Source of the DNA: Dermabacteraceae bacterium TAE3-ERU5
Lineage (GTDB): Bacteria; Actinomycetota; Actinomycetes; Actinomycetales; Dermabacteraceae
Reading direction: 5' to 3'
Length of the DNA: 64,000 nucleotides
Assembly (NCBI GenBank): GCA_019218375.1
Contig: JAHUUK010000002.1
Location: 186,001 to 250,000, forward strand
The notes beneath the pieces were generated by a model. It saw only the letters and a list, made by a program, of their open reading frames with translations. It ran no database searches and was not told the DNA's origin. Both the position numbers and the translations under genes were made by a program. Each line of letters opens with the position of its first letter. The first letter of the stretch is position 1. This document shows positions 35,871 through 45,632 of this stretch, piece after piece.

Positions 35871-37085
35871 CTATTTGGGGCGTTTCTCGCAGGCAACGCC
35901 ATCTCTATCGCCATCGAGTTTCGACGAATACCCTGGTTCGCCGCGTAGCAGGGGCGCAGCGCCCGCGTCCCATGCTTCACGGCAGTTTTTGAAGTGGCTG
36001 CGCTGCACGGGTTTCTTGGGTTCCGGGGCAGGTTCTCTGAGCCTTCGTTCCTCTTTCTTAGGTGCAGGCACAGGGGACGGTTTCGGCGCAGCAGGAGCCT
36101 GAGTCTTTTCCGGCTTTGCGGGAGCGAGCAGTGGCGCGGGCTTTTCTAGCACTTCACGGCCGACCCCTTTCGCGGGCCAGTCAACGGACTTGGTAAATGT
36201 CTTAACCTCGCATCCGTTAAGCACGTTCTCGATCGCAGCTTTTTCGGCGGGCTTCACCCAAAGCCCGTACTTTTCCTTGACCGCTACCTGACGCGCCACG
36301 TATTCGCACCTATAGGCCTTGTTTGGCGGTAGCCAGGTGGCGGCGTCGGAAGCGCCCTTCTGTCTGTTTAGGGCGGCCTCTGTGGCGATCAGGTTGAGCG
36401 GATCGTTTGCAAACTGGCGCCGCTTCGCGTCGTCCCAGGTATTGGCTCCCGTCTGCCAGGCATCGGAAAGCGCCACCATGTGGTCTACGTCTATGTTGTT
36501 CGCGGCCCGGTCGAACTGCAAAGTCTGGCCACTGTAGCTGGAGGTAAAGGTGCCGCCTAGAATTATGCAGCCTCCGGTGCCCGCCTTAACCGTGATGTTT
36601 GTGAAGTCGCGGCGGAAAACGTCGTTTCGGGTATCGCAGCCGTTACCGTCGGTGTCCTGGCGCCAGCCAAACTTTTTCCGGTCATACCCGGTCTTTGGCG
36701 CGCGCTCCTTCACTTCGAGCTGCGCCAGTTGCCCCGGCAGCGCGGGCTTTTCCGGTCCTAGGTTTGACAGTTCCTTGCTGGGCGGCTCCTTGCTGGGCGG
36801 TTCTTCACTTGGCGGTGCCGACGTTTCCTTTGGCGCATCAAACTTGGGTGCGGCAGGCTGGGACGCATCAGACTGAGGCTGCTCCACTGCTACCGGTTTT
36901 ACGGTGGGCGTTTCCGTCTTGGAGGGAGAAACTATCGATGCGATTACCGCGAGCAGGAAGAAGAGCAGTAGCGGGATGGTTATGCAGCCGCAGCAGCCCC
37001 CTCCGGCCGCGACGCCCCGCCTCTTGCCGGTCGGTAAAGCGCGGTATCTATCTACCGCCGGGGATAGCTTGCGCAGGGGGTTCAT
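35871..37085 (-). CDS. membrane-anchored DUF1524 HNH-type nuclease with Excalibur domain
   Basis: 404 residues: a basic N-terminus, GGGCCGC then one transmembrane helix (about residues 35-52), a long Pro/Glu/Lys linker, a DUF1524/GmrSD_C-like HNH domain with the active-site stretch NIDVDHMVALSDAW and later NDPLNLIATEAALNRQKG, a second Pro/Ala/Lys linker, and a C-terminal Excalibur calcium-binding domain (FKNCREAWDAG to DGDRDGVACE). It is probably an extracytoplasmic nuclease. ATG at 37085 follows CGGAG, and upstream in-frame starts lack one. It is flanked by repeats and tRNA-Asn. Targets and any partner are unknown. Confidence 0.85.
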   Translation of the reverse strand: MNPLRKLSPAVDRYRALPTGKRRGVAAGGGCCGCITIPLLLFFLLAVIASIVSPSKTETPTVKPVAVEQPQSDASQPAAPKFDAPKETSAPPSEEPPSKEPPSKELSNLGPEKPALPGQLAQLEVKERAPKTGYDRKKFGWRQDTDGNGCDTRNDVFRRDFTNITVKAGTGGCIILGGTFTSSYSGQTLQFDRAANNIDVDHMVALSDAWQTGANTWDDAKRRQFANDPLNLIATEAALNRQKGASDAATWLPPNKAYRCEYVARQVAVKEKYGLWVKPAEKAAIENVLNGCEVKTFTKSVDWPAKGVGREVLEKPAPLLAPAKPEKTQAPAAPKPSPVPAPKKEERRLREPAPEPKKPVQRSHFKNCREAWDAGAAPLLRGEPGYSSKLDGDRDGVACEKRPK

Positions 37086-37221
37086 CTTTTGGCTCCGTGT
37101 CAAAGGGGGAAGGGCAACGCTAGCGGCTATCAACCGCCTGACCAGCATACTTAGCAAAGGACGAGCCTTTACTGCGGATAAGTTTTACGACAGAAGAATT
37201 CATGTAGGATGAGGTTTTAGG

Positions 37222-37255
37222 CAAAACAAAACCCCGCCAGGCTTACCTGGCGGGG
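37222..37255 (-). terminator. terminator after tRNA-Asn
   Basis: A perfect 10-base-pair stem (37232-37241 with 37246-37255) followed on the minus strand by TTTTGTTTTG. Confidence 0.88.
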
Positions 37256-37261
37256 AATGAT

Positions 37262-37336
37262 TGGCTCCCGCGGTTGGATTCGAACCAACAACCGTTCGAT
37301 TAACAGTCGAATGCTCTGCCGTTGAGCTACGCGGGA
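37262..37336 (-). tRNA. tRNA-Asn (anticodon GUU)
   Basis: Minus-strand cloverleaf: acceptor TCCCGCG pairs with CGCGGGA, the anticodon loop CTGTTAA sits in stem TTCGA/TCGAA, and the T loop is TTCGAAT. The CCA end is encoded. Confidence 0.96.
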
Positions 37337-37468
37337 TCAACAACGGGTTAAACATTACCAGCACCTAGCCGGAAACAAAAATCGTGGCAGAGTGATCGTC
37401 GCCACGCCCGGCGGGCGGTATGGAAAGTTAGCGCTAACCGGGCAAGGCTGCAATAATGGGGTGGCCTA

Positions 37469-37545
37469 GGGACGGTAGCTCAGTCGGTTAGAGCAGCGGA
37501 CTCATAATCCGTCGGTCGCGGGTTCAAGCCCCGCCCGTCCTACCA
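37469..37545 (+). tRNA. tRNA with CAU anticodon (elongator Met, or Ile2 after lysidine modification)
   Basis: Acceptor GGGACGG pairs with CCGTCCT (terminal G-U), the anticodon loop CTCATAA sits in stem GCGGA/TCCGT, and the T arm is GCGGG/CCCGC with TTCAAGC. CCA is encoded. The anticodon alone cannot separate elongator Met from Ile2. Confidence 0.93.
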
Positions 37546-37675
37546 TTGACCAGCGTAGATGTTGGCGAATACGGTCTATTGCCGATCAGGTACACCCATT
37601 AAAAATGGTCTTGTACGCGCGCCAAACACTGAATGGACACATACCGCCCAGATTCCCATTGCTAAAGTTTTCCAC

Positions 37676-38060
37676 CTACCTTCTGCTCGGCTTCTCGGTG
37701 GGGAGGTTGTTAACCCACTCCAACAGATCCTCGATCTTGTAGCGCGGGTTCACATCAGGGTAACGCGCCGGAAGATAACCTCCAGCGTTCGCGGGGGCTG
37801 GAAATAAGTGGGGGAATCGGCATACAGCACTAGACGCGGCGTACCGCTTCCTCACCTGTCGGATCATTAGCAAGTGGCGGAACCTCTTCACCATCAAACT
37901 TCTGCTGGTCGAAACAAACATTATTCGTCTCATCGCCTAACAGGAAAAGGCGGCACTTCGTCAGGAGTAATTACCACCGGCCCTAAGCCAGGATCCACTC
38001 CCACAACTACCCCTCGATACCATTGTCAGAGTGGTCCACTTTTACACGCCACTCTTCCAT
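37676..38060 (-). pseudogene. frameshifted remnant genes, including an HTH-like tail
   Basis: Leftward from ATG 38060, sensible protein-like segments continue through successive frames: MEEWRVKVDHSDNGIEG, then VGVDPGLGPVVITPDEVPPF, then NNVCFDQQKFDGEEVPPLAN, each ending at a stop. The last frame (to 37676) encodes VRKRYAASSAVCRFPHLFPA, then ANAGGYLPARYP and YKIEDLLEWVNNLP, resembling small MerR/excisionase-type DNA-binding proteins, and might still be intact from an ATG at 37894 or 37867. I read this as decayed mobile-element DNA next to a tRNA. The rest of 37546-38120 shows nothing further. Confidence 0.4.
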
Positions 38061-38120
38061 GGCTTCCACGAGTTCGATTCAGTAGATTAGAAGCAAACTA
38101 AGTGAAATATAGGTGAAAAC

Positions 38121-38846
38121 ATGAAAAAAACCATCACTCTACGGGCCGCCACGCTAGCTGCCTGCATAGCTCTCACCTGCACCGCCTGTGGCGGTGGTAG
38201 TTCTCAGCCCAGCTCTCAGCCGACGGTGGATCTGTCGCCGGCAACGAGTGCGGGTAGCGAGGGTGGGCAGGCTACGCCGCAGGAGAAGCCTGCCCAGCCC
38301 GCTCCTCAGGCCAGCCAGGGGTGTTCTCTGGCTGAGCAGGTGAACAAAGATATTCCCAAGACCGCTCCCCCGGTAGACCAGTGGGTAGACGTGAAAGGGA
38401 TCAGCGTTCCCACTTCGGCTACCTACGGCCCCGAGAAGCGCGAAGGGGACATCTTCACCTGCTACCAGCATTCCCCAACCGGCGCACTCTTTGCCACTTT
38501 CTATGCGGCCGCCGGACCGGGACGAGTGCCCGGAGCAGACAAAGCCTGGTACTCGCCCCCGCTACTTTCATACTCGAGCCAAGTTCAAAAGACAGATAAA
38601 TCCGAAGCATCCACAAACAACACCTCCACCCGTATAGCCGGATATCGCTTCGAGTCTTACACCCCGGAAAAGTCAATAATTTCTTTGGCTTTTGCCGTCC
38701 AGACAGAAAACGGGGAGCAAACCGTATCAATGAAGATGCCTCTAATTTGGAGTGGGGATAGGTGGCTCCTAACCGACGAAGGACTCGAGCCTCCCCTACC
38801 TTTGAGCAACCTACAAAGCTTCACCATTTGGGGTGCGAATGCCTGA
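38121..38846 (+). CDS. lipoprotein, probably conjugative-element associated
   Basis: 241 residues with a signal peptide (MKKTITLRAATLAACIALTC) and lipobox cysteine in CTAC, then a Ser/Pro/Gln-rich linker. The folded part has WVDVKGISVPTSATYGPEKR, TCYQHSPTGALFATFYAA and a C-terminal SGDRWLLTDE. The pattern of P-x-S-x2-x-GP followed by H-(T/S)-P-x-GAL is one I associate with proteins next to VirB6-like genes in actinobacterial integrative elements. That link is from memory. Base composition is visibly lower in GC than the chromosome around it. AGGTGA precedes the ATG. Confidence 0.7.
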   Translation: MKKTITLRAATLAACIALTCTACGGGSSQPSSQPTVDLSPATSAGSEGGQATPQEKPAQPAPQASQGCSLAEQVNKDIPKTAPPVDQWVDVKGISVPTSATYGPEKREGDIFTCYQHSPTGALFATFYAAAGPGRVPGADKAWYSPPLLSYSSQVQKTDKSEASTNNTSTRIAGYRFESYTPEKSIISLAFAVQTENGEQTVSMKMPLIWSGDRWLLTDEGLEPPLPLSNLQSFTIWGANA

Positions 38847-39138
38847 AATAGTTGGCTGTCTTATAGCAAACGGCGCTTCGGGATGCGCTACTAAAAAGGT
38901 GCAGAGCACCATAGGCAGCGCCGTTTCTGGAGTTATAGAAAACTTCATCAACACGCTTGGTGGGGCTATTGCTGACACTATGAGCTGGCTGATTAGCCTG
39001 TGGACGTTGGTGCCGACGCCTGATTTTTCCTCTGGCGCTATCGGCAACGCCGTCACTAAAACTCAGACTGGTATCGCTTACCTCGTTGTGTTGATGGGGG
39101 TCGCGAGCATCATGTGGGCTGCCGGTAAAGCGGTATGA
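38839..39138 (+). CDS. TrbL/VirB6-like protein, N-terminal part (ends at in-frame TGA)
   Basis: 99 residues starting at an ATG that overlaps the lipoprotein stop by 8 bases. It contains MPEIVGCLIANGASGCATKK, an amphipathic stretch, the LWTLVPTPDFSSGAIGNAV motif typical of actinobacterial TrbL/VirB6-like conjugation proteins, and one helix YLVVLMGVASIMWAAGKAV directly before the stop. The next codons in the same frame continue the expected protein, so this is probably the first part of a gene broken by a nonsense change. Confidence 0.6.
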   Translation: MPEIVGCLIANGASGCATKKVQSTIGSAVSGVIENFINTLGGAIADTMSWLISLWTLVPTPDFSSGAIGNAVTKTQTGIAYLVVLMGVASIMWAAGKAV

Positions 39139-39141
39139 AGC

Positions 39142-39708
39142 TTGCAAATCAAGGAGTTTAAGGTCGTTGTGCAGCTACTTATCAAAGTAGCTATTGCACA
39201 AGCAGCGGCAGTCATGGCTGTAACTCTTCTGATCAAAGCAGGGGATGACATTTCTGCTGGCATTTTGAAGCTGGCTTCAGACCAGGACATGAAGAACCTT
39301 GCAGCGGCATTAGTGCCCATCATCAAGGTGGGGCCTGCTGGCGGTCCGGCTTTCGTTCCAAATATAGGAGCAGATATTCTGGCGGCTGCTGCTGGCATTT
39401 TGATCTTCGGCATCATTGCGCTTCTTGCTTCCGCGTTACTTGCCTGCCTGCTTCTCATACGAGTCATTTTGCTCGCTATCGCTTTGGTGTTCTTGCCCGT
39501 TTTGGCTGCCTCGGTAGCGTTCGAGACAGGAAATTCTGCTGGACTCCGCGACGGAATCGAGATCAGTCACGACGAAATTGAAAGGCTGTCCGACGCTATT
39601 TACGCGCAGATACACCGTGAGCTTGCAAACTTCGTAAACCAGAAGCACCCCTATCCATTGGAGAGACTTTTTAGCTTTATAAAGTGGCGCTTTTATCACG
39701 CTAGGTAG
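39142..39708 (+). CDS. TrbL/VirB6-like protein, C-terminal part
   Basis: Same frame as the preceding 99-residue piece, separated by one TGA codon. 188 residues with several transmembrane helices (IAQAAAVMAVTLLIKAGDDI; ADILAAAAGILIFGIIALLA; LLIRVILLAIALVFLPVLAA). If translated separately, GTG 39169 is the better start, because AAGGAG lies 12 bases before it, downstream of the TTG at 39142. The C-terminal 55 residues do not look like the family, so the 3' end appears replaced or truncated. It is a component of a type IV-like conjugation channel, probably no longer functional. Confidence 0.55.
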   Translation: MQIKEFKVVVQLLIKVAIAQAAAVMAVTLLIKAGDDISAGILKLASDQDMKNLAAALVPIIKVGPAGGPAFVPNIGADILAAAAGILIFGIIALLASALLACLLLIRVILLAIALVFLPVLAASVAFETGNSAGLRDGIEISHDEIERLSDAIYAQIHRELANFVNQKHPYPLERLFSFIKWRFYHAR

Positions 39709-39745
39709 CCGATAAAGATGGGCGCAAGTTCACCATGTGTCTCGC

Positions 39746-41719
39746 CTACTCATCCCCCGCCCGGAGGCTGCGGCGGCGTTCCTGCAGCGCGGTCATGCGC
39801 GCCATTGTCTGCGCGTAGTCTTCGCTTCCCGGCTCGATCTGCTTTAGTCGTTTCCGTAGCACGGTGTATTCGCGGGTGAAGGATAGCTCCGTGAGCCTGC
39901 GCATCAGCGAATCACCCAGCCGGTCTAGTTCGGCCTCGTTGCGGGCGGGCAGTTCGATGGCGGCCAGTTCCCGCACCAGGGGTCGTACCGTCTCCCCCGC
40001 TATTTCCAGCGCGGTGTCCAGCAGCACCGGGGCTAGCCCTTCTTGCTCCGCCGCCTCCAGCAGTATCCCGGTGGCCTGCAGCACGTCCCACACGCCCTGC
40101 AGTGCGGGAACGTGGAATGAGTCTTCCGGTAGCAGTTCCAGCATGGTGGCGTTGAGCCGTTCCGGGTATTGCAGCATCATCGCGAGGGATTGCGATTCGA
40201 CTATCCCGACGGGATCGCGCGGCGAAACCACGTCGCTCAGGCGCGTGCGCGGCAGCATTTCTGCGCCGTCCGCTTCTCCCTCTCCCGGTGCCGACGGCTG
40301 CGCTTGCAGGCTTTCGCGGGCGGGTTCCGGCCCGCGTTTCGCGGCGTCGTGCACGGCGCGCAGCACGGTGCGCTCGTCCATGCCGAGCCAGCCCGCGAGC
40401 CGCCGCGCATATTCGGGGCGCATCGCCCTATCGCGGATCTGCGCCACCACGGGGGCGGCCATGCGCAGCCCCGCCACCTGGCCTTCCACCGTGTTTACGT
40501 CCACATGTGCCAGCACGGACTTGATGGCGAACTCGAACAGCGGGCGGCGGGAGGTGACCAGGGCGCGCAGGGCGTCGTCGCCCTTTTGCAGCCGCAAATC
40601 GCACGGGTCCAGCCCCGATTCTTCTACCGCGACATAGGTCTGTGCCACGAAACGCTGGTCTTCCTCGAAAGCGCGCAACGCGGCCTTTTGCCCGGCGGCG
40701 TCGCCATCGAACGTGAAGATGACCTCGGCCCCGAGGGAGGCCAGGTCACCGCCCAGGCGCAGCCCGGCGGTGCGGGAGGTGTCTCCCATGATGCGGCGCA
40801 CGATCTTGATGTGTTCCGGCCCGAACGCGGTGCCGCAGGACGCCACGGCGGTATCAATACCTGCCATGTGCGCGGCCATCACGTCCGTGTACCCCTCCAT
40901 CACCACTACCTGGTGTTTGGCGGCAATATTCTTGCGCGCCAGGTCCAGGCCGTAGAGCACCTGGGACTTCTTGTAGATCGGGGATTCCGGGGTGTTTAGG
41001 TATTTCGGCCCCGGGTCGTTTTCCAGCAGCTTGCGGGCGCCGAAGCCGATGGTGGCTCCGGTGACGTCGCGGATCGGCCAGATCAGCCTGCCCCGGAATC
41101 GGTCGTACACGCCGCGCTGCCCCTGCGAAACCACGCCGGAGGCCAGCAGCTCGGGCTCGGTGAAGCCGCGCCCGCGCAGATGCTTCATCAGGGCGTCCCA
41201 GCCCTCGGGCGCGAAACCCACGCCGAAGTGTTCGGCCGCCGCCCGGTCAAAGCCACGCTCCTGCAGGAACCGGCGCCCCACCTGGGCGGCTTCCGTTTCT
41301 AGCTGGTCGCGGTAGAACTCTTCCGCCACTCGGTGCAGGTCGATCAGCCGCTGCCGGGTACCGAAGTCGGTGCGGGGCCCTCCCCCGCCGCTACCCTTTT
41401 CGTAGTGCAGCTGCACACCGTAGCGGGACGCCAACATCTCGACCGCCTCAACGAACGTGAGGTGGTTGATCTTCTGCACGAACGAGATCACGTCGCCGCC
41501 CTCGCCGCAGCCGAAGCAGTGCCAGTTGCCCAGCATCGGGCGCACGTGGAAACTCGGGGTTTTTTCGTCGTGGAAGGGGCACAGCCCCTTCTGGGAGCCG
41601 ATGCCGGCTGTGCGCAGGGTGACGTGCTCGCTAACGATTTCGTCCAGCCGGGCGCGCTCGCGCACGGCATCAACGTCGGCCCTGCGAATCAGGCCATTCC
41701 CGCCCCCGCCGCCGTTCAT
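39746..41719 (-). CDS. dnaG: DNA primase
   Basis: Makes RNA primers at the replication fork. It has 657 residues from the ATG at 41719, which overlaps the dgt stop by four bases. The longer frame to 42490 runs antiparallel over dgt. The CHC2 zinc site is C47, H50, C68 and C71 ([20 protein letters not shown]). The RNAP basic motif region includes [21 protein letters not shown] motifs [10 protein letters not shown] and [11 protein letters not shown] are clear. The C-terminus is a helicase-binding helical domain. Confidence 0.96.
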   Translation of the reverse strand: MNGGGGGNGLIRRADVDAVRERARLDEIVSEHVTLRTAGIGSQKGLCPFHDEKTPSFHVRPMLGNWHCFGCGEGGDVISFVQKINHLTFVEAVEMLASRYGVQLHYEKGSGGGGPRTDFGTRQRLIDLHRVAEEFYRDQLETEAAQVGRRFLQERGFDRAAAEHFGVGFAPEGWDALMKHLRGRGFTEPELLASGVVSQGQRGVYDRFRGRLIWPIRDVTGATIGFGARKLLENDPGPKYLNTPESPIYKKSQVLYGLDLARKNIAAKHQVVVMEGYTDVMAAHMAGIDTAVASCGTAFGPEHIKIVRRIMGDTSRTAGLRLGGDLASLGAEVIFTFDGDAAGQKAALRAFEEDQRFVAQTYVAVEESGLDPCDLRLQKGDDALRALVTSRRPLFEFAIKSVLAHVDVNTVEGQVAGLRMAAPVVAQIRDRAMRPEYARRLAGWLGMDERTVLRAVHDAAKRGPEPARESLQAQPSAPGEGEADGAEMLPRTRLSDVVSPRDPVGIVESQSLAMMLQYPERLNATMLELLPEDSFHVPALQGVWDVLQATGILLEAAEQEGLAPVLLDTALEIAGETVRPLVRELAAIELPARNEAELDRLGDSLMRRLTELSFTREYTVLRKRLKQIEPGSEDYAQTMARMTALQERRRSLRAGDE

Positions 41720-42972
41720 TTCCGACCGCCCCCGCACAGGTTCGCGTGCAAGCGCTGCGCCGTGACGTCGGTATAGGAGGCGATCTGGTCGATCACCACG
41801 CGGGCACGGGCCGCGTCGTCTTCCGCGGCCAGGAAAAGTTCGGCAAACAGCGGGTCCAGGTATTTGTCTTCCGTCTGCGTGATCTTGGCGTGCAGATCGC
41901 GCAGGATCTGTTCCTGCCGTTCGTAAACCGGCTGTTGCGCGGCCGACGACATGACGTAGGTGGCCGCCAGCCCCTTCAAAACCGCGATCTCGATGCGGGT
42001 TTCTTCCGGTACCACCACGGAGGCCTCGAAGCGGGACAGCGGCCCCTCCCCGTAGCGTTCCTGGGTGGCGCGCGTGACGGAGCTGGTGAAGCGCCCGATC
42101 AACTGGCTGGACATGTTCTTTAACGCGGCGGCGCTGCGGCCGGTCGCGTGGTAGGTCGGCACCCAGTACGGTTCGCGCTCCAGCCTCTGCAGGGCTTCGT
42201 CCAGCTCCTGCGTGTCCATGCCCGGCAGGTACCAGTCCTGCACCACGTAGAGCGCGGCGGCTCGCTCCATCGGTTCGGTCAGCAGCGACATCTGCATGCG
42301 TCCCGCGGTGATCGCGTCCTCGATGTCGTGCACCGAATAGGCGATGTCGTCGGAGGCGTCCATCACCTGTGCTTCCAGGCACGCCACGTTTTTGGGTGCG
42401 CCCTCGCGCGCCCAGGCGAAAACGGGTTCGTCGTCCGGGTAAACGCAGAACTTTTTCGATTCCGGGTTCGGTCCCTCGCCGCGCAGCCACGGATACTTCA
42501 CCGCCGCGTCCAGCGTGGCCCGGGTCAGGTTCAGGCCGTAGGGGGTGTTCCCGGCAAAAACCTTCGGCTCCAGGCGGCTGAGCAGCCGCAGGGTCTGGGC
42601 GTTGCCCTCGAAGCCACCGATGTCTTCGCTCAGCGAATCCAGCACGTTTTCGCCGTTATGGCCGAACGGCGGGTGGCCGAGGTCGTGGGAGAGGCAGGCG
42701 GCATCCACCACGTCCGGGTCGCACCCCAGCACGCCGGCAATGTCGCGCCCCACCTGCGCTACCTCTAGGGAATGGGTGAGCCTGGTGCGCACGAAATCGT
42801 TCGCGCCCGCGCCGAGCACCTGGGTTTTCGCTCCCAGGCGGCGCAGGGCCGACGAATGCAGCACGCGCGCCCTATCCCGAGAGAACGGGCTGCGCGTGGC
42901 CGACTTCGCGTCCTCCGCGTGAAAGCGGGCAACGTCGCGGTCGCTGTAACCTACCGAAATCGTGTGCTCCAT
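41716..42972 (-). CDS. dgt: deoxyguanosinetriphosphate triphosphohydrolase-like protein
   Basis: HD-domain phosphohydrolase that cleaves dNTPs, regulating nucleotide pools. It has 418 residues. The HD motif is seen as [33 protein letters not shown] and a later [16 protein letters not shown]. It lies in the dusB-dgt-dnaG series, 4 bases after the dusB stop. Coupling with dnaG by ATGA overlap is common in actinobacteria. The exact substrate preference is not readable from sequence. Confidence 0.93.
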   Translation of the reverse strand: MEHTISVGYSDRDVARFHAEDAKSATRSPFSRDRARVLHSSALRRLGAKTQVLGAGANDFVRTRLTHSLEVAQVGRDIAGVLGCDPDVVDAACLSHDLGHPPFGHNGENVLDSLSEDIGGFEGNAQTLRLLSRLEPKVFAGNTPYGLNLTRATLDAAVKYPWLRGEGPNPESKKFCVYPDDEPVFAWAREGAPKNVACLEAQVMDASDDIAYSVHDIEDAITAGRMQMSLLTEPMERAAALYVVQDWYLPGMDTQELDEALQRLEREPYWVPTYHATGRSAAALKNMSSQLIGRFTSSVTRATQERYGEGPLSRFEASVVVPEETRIEIAVLKGLAATYVMSSAAQQPVYERQEQILRDLHAKITQTEDKYLDPLFAELFLAAEDDAARARVVIDQIASYTDVTAQRLHANLCGGGRK

Positions 42973-42976
42973 TTGC

Positions 42977-44140
42977 CTATCCGCCAGAGATCGCTAGTTC
43001 GGCCTCGTGGAGCCGCTTGGAAATGTCGGGCGTGATTTCCCGCGTGTTCAGCCAGCCGTCGGGCATGGCCACCTTCTTGGCGTGACCGGCGCGCCCGCGC
43101 GGACCCTCCACGGCCTCGCCGGGATAGCCGACGCTGTGATCCAGCTGCGCCAGCTTCTCATCCAGATCCGCGAGGGACTCCATGGTGGCCAGTTTATGCC
43201 GCATATCGCCGCCCAGCGGGTACCCCTTGAAGTACCAGGAAACGTGCTTGCGCAGATCGCGCACGCCGCGCCCCTCGTCCTCAAAGAACTCCACCAGCAG
43301 CTGGGCATGGCGGCGCACCGTCGCCGCCACGTCCGACATGGTGGGACGCACGCGCTCGTCGCTGCCGGAGAACCCGGCGGCGAGATCGGCAAACAGCCAG
43401 GGGCGCCCCTGGCAGCCGCGCCCAACCACGACGCCGTCGCAGCCGGTCTGACGCACCATTTCGAGCGCGTCCTCCGCGCACCAAATGTCGCCGTTGCCGA
43501 GCACCGGAATGTCGGTCACGGCCTCCTTCAGGGCGGCGATGGCGTCCCAGTGGGCGTTACCCGAATAGTGTTCGGAGGCGGTGCGGCCATGCAGGGCGAT
43601 CGCCTTCACGCCGACTTCCTGCGCGATCCGGCCTGCATCCAGATAGGTGATGTGGTCGCGGTCTATCCCCATGCGGGTCTTAACCGTCACCGGGATGTGT
43701 TCGGCGGCTTCGACCGCTCCCCGAATGATTTGGGTGAACAGTTCGGTCTTCCAGGGCAGCACCGCGCCCCCGCCCTTGCGGGTCACCTTGGGCGCGGGGC
43801 AGCCGAAGTTCAGGTCGATGTGATCGGCCAGTTCTTCTTCGCGAAGCATCTTCACGGCGGCCCGTACGGTGGCCGGATCCACGCCGTAAAGCTGCACCGA
43901 ATACGGGTTTTCCCGCGGATGCTTGCGGATCAGCCGCATGGTTTCCGGGTGGCGTTCCACCAGGGCGCGGCTGGTCACCATTTCGGTAACGAACAGGCCG
44001 CCGTCGTCCTTGCTGTGAAGGGCGCCGTATTCCCGGCAAAGCAGCCTAAAAGGCAGGTTGGTTACCCCCGCCATCGGCGCGAGCACGACGGGGGTATCAA
44101 CCGTAATGTTGCCTATCGTCAGCGACGAAGGAAGGGCCAC
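42977..44140 (-). CDS. dusB: tRNA-dihydrouridine synthase
   Basis: FMN enzyme that reduces uridine in the tRNA D loop. It has 387 residues. VVLAPMAGVTNLPFRLLCRE begins the TIM barrel, the catalytic cysteine is in DLNFGCPAPKV, and GRTASEHYSG and VVVGRGCQGRPWLF are FMN-binding blocks. The GTG start lies immediately after the glyS stop codon, which indicates coupling. Assignment to the DusB-type subgroup is by overall similarity. Confidence 0.93.
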   Translation of the reverse strand: MALPSSLTIGNITVDTPVVLAPMAGVTNLPFRLLCREYGALHSKDDGGLFVTEMVTSRALVERHPETMRLIRKHPRENPYSVQLYGVDPATVRAAVKMLREEELADHIDLNFGCPAPKVTRKGGGAVLPWKTELFTQIIRGAVEAAEHIPVTVKTRMGIDRDHITYLDAGRIAQEVGVKAIALHGRTASEHYSGNAHWDAIAALKEAVTDIPVLGNGDIWCAEDALEMVRQTGCDGVVVGRGCQGRPWLFADLAAGFSGSDERVRPTMSDVAATVRRHAQLLVEFFEDEGRGVRDLRKHVSWYFKGYPLGGDMRHKLATMESLADLDEKLAQLDHSVGYPGEAVEGPRGRAGHAKKVAMPDGWLNTREITPDISKRLHEAELAISGG

Positions 44141-45532
44141 TCAGCAGCCCACCAGACGCTGCGCCAGGTAGTTGCGGACCTGATCGAGGGCCACGCGCTC
44201 CTGCGCCATCGAATCGCGCTCACGGATCGTGACCGCCTGGTCCTCGGCGGTATCGAAGTCCACGGTGATGCAGAACGGGGTGCCGATCTCGTCCTGACGG
44301 CGGTAGCGGCGGCCGATAGCGCCCGATACGTCAACCTCAACGTTCCACAGCTTGCGCAGCTCGGCGGCGAGCTCCTTGGCGCGCGGCACCAGGTCGCCGC
44401 TCTTGGAGAGCGGCAGTACGGCGACCTTGACGGGAGCCAGGCGGGGATCCAGGCGCAGCACGGTGCGCTTGTCCACGCCGCCCTTGGTGTTGGGGGCCTC
44501 GTCCTCGGTGTAGGCGTCGATCAGGAACGCCATCATCGAACGGGTCAGGCCGAACGACGGTTCGATCACGTACGGGGTGTAGCGTTCCCCGCTGGCCTGA
44601 TCGAAGTACTGCATCTTGGTGCCCGACGCCTCGGTGTGGCTGCTCAGGTCGAAGTCGGTGCGGTTGGCGACGCCCATCAGTTCGCCCCAGGCGTTGCCCT
44701 GGAATCCGAAGCGGTATTCGATGTCGATGGTGCCCGCGCTGTAGTGCGCGCGCTCGTCCTCCGGCACGTCGAAGCGGCGCATGTTGTCGGGGTTGATGCC
44801 GAGGTCGATGAACCAGTTCCAGCAGTCCTCGACCCAGGCCTTGAAGTGCTCGTCGGCTTCGCTCGGCGGGGTGAAGAACTCGATCTCCATCTGTTCGAAC
44901 TCGCGGGTGCGGAAGATGAAGTTACCGGGCGTGATCTCGTTACGGAACGCCTTACCGACCTGGCCGATGCCGAACGGGGGCTTCTGGCGGGCGGCGGTGA
45001 CCACGTTAAGGAAGTTCACGAAGATACCCTGCGCGGTTTCTGGGCGCAGGTAGTGCAGGCCCTCCTCGTTATCTACCGGGCCGAGGAAGGTCTTCATGAG
45101 GCCCGAGAACTGCTGCGGTTCGGTCCAGCTGCCCTCCTGGCCGGTCTCAGGGTCGCGGATGTCGGCCAGGCCGTTTTCCGGCTCGTGCCCGTGCTTGTTG
45201 ACGTACGCCTCAATCAGGTGATCGACGCGGTAACGCTTGTGGGTGTGCAGCGATTCGACCAGCGGATCGGTGAAGGTGGCGACGTGACCGGAGGCCTCCC
45301 AGACACGGCGGGGCAGGATCACGGAGGAGTCCAGGCCGACCATGTCCTCGCGGCCCTGCACGAAGGTGCGCCACCACTGACGTTTGATGTTCTCTTTCAG
45401 CTCCACGCCGAGGGGCCCGTAGTCCCATGCCGAACGGGTACCGCCGTAGATGTCACCGCAGGGGAAGACGAATCCGCGACGCTTCGCGAGCGCAACCACG
45501 TTATCGAGAGTGCTGGGTGCCGGTTTAGCCAC
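44141..45532 (-). CDS. glyS: glycyl-tRNA synthetase (dimeric type)
   Basis: Class II synthetase charging tRNA-Gly. It has 463 residues from the GTG at 45532, which follows GGAGG. TTG 45544 would place that site inside the gene. Class II motifs are [46 protein letters not shown] and the motif-3 [10 protein letters not shown] with preceding EPSF. It heads the leftward glyS-dusB-dgt-dnaG series and is divergent from zur. Confidence 0.95.
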   Translation of the reverse strand: MAKPAPSTLDNVVALAKRRGFVFPCGDIYGGTRSAWDYGPLGVELKENIKRQWWRTFVQGREDMVGLDSSVILPRRVWEASGHVATFTDPLVESLHTHKRYRVDHLIEAYVNKHGHEPENGLADIRDPETGQEGSWTEPQQFSGLMKTFLGPVDNEEGLHYLRPETAQGIFVNFLNVVTAARQKPPFGIGQVGKAFRNEITPGNFIFRTREFEQMEIEFFTPPSEADEHFKAWVEDCWNWFIDLGINPDNMRRFDVPEDERAHYSAGTIDIEYRFGFQGNAWGELMGVANRTDFDLSSHTEASGTKMQYFDQASGERYTPYVIEPSFGLTRSMMAFLIDAYTEDEAPNTKGGVDKRTVLRLDPRLAPVKVAVLPLSKSGDLVPRAKELAAELRKLWNVEVDVSGAIGRRYRRQDEIGTPFCITVDFDTAEDQAVTIRERDSMAQERVALDQVRNYLAQRLVGC

Positions 45533-45632
45533 AGGTTCCTCCAAGGAAAGACGATAAAGGCATACGCGCTAAGTTTACCGGCCCAACCCCTACCCCCTAA
45601 ACTGGTATTCACCCCGGAGGAAGGAATTTCTT

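Noticed and set aside
37559-37807. 82-codon plus-strand frame after the CAU tRNA
   Set aside because: No ribosome site and no recognisable features. The opposite strand has better protein-like segments.
41720-42490. Extension of the dnaG frame to 914 codons
   Set aside because: The upstream part overlaps dgt in another frame and lacks primase features. The ATGA junction at 41716-41719 gives a proper start.
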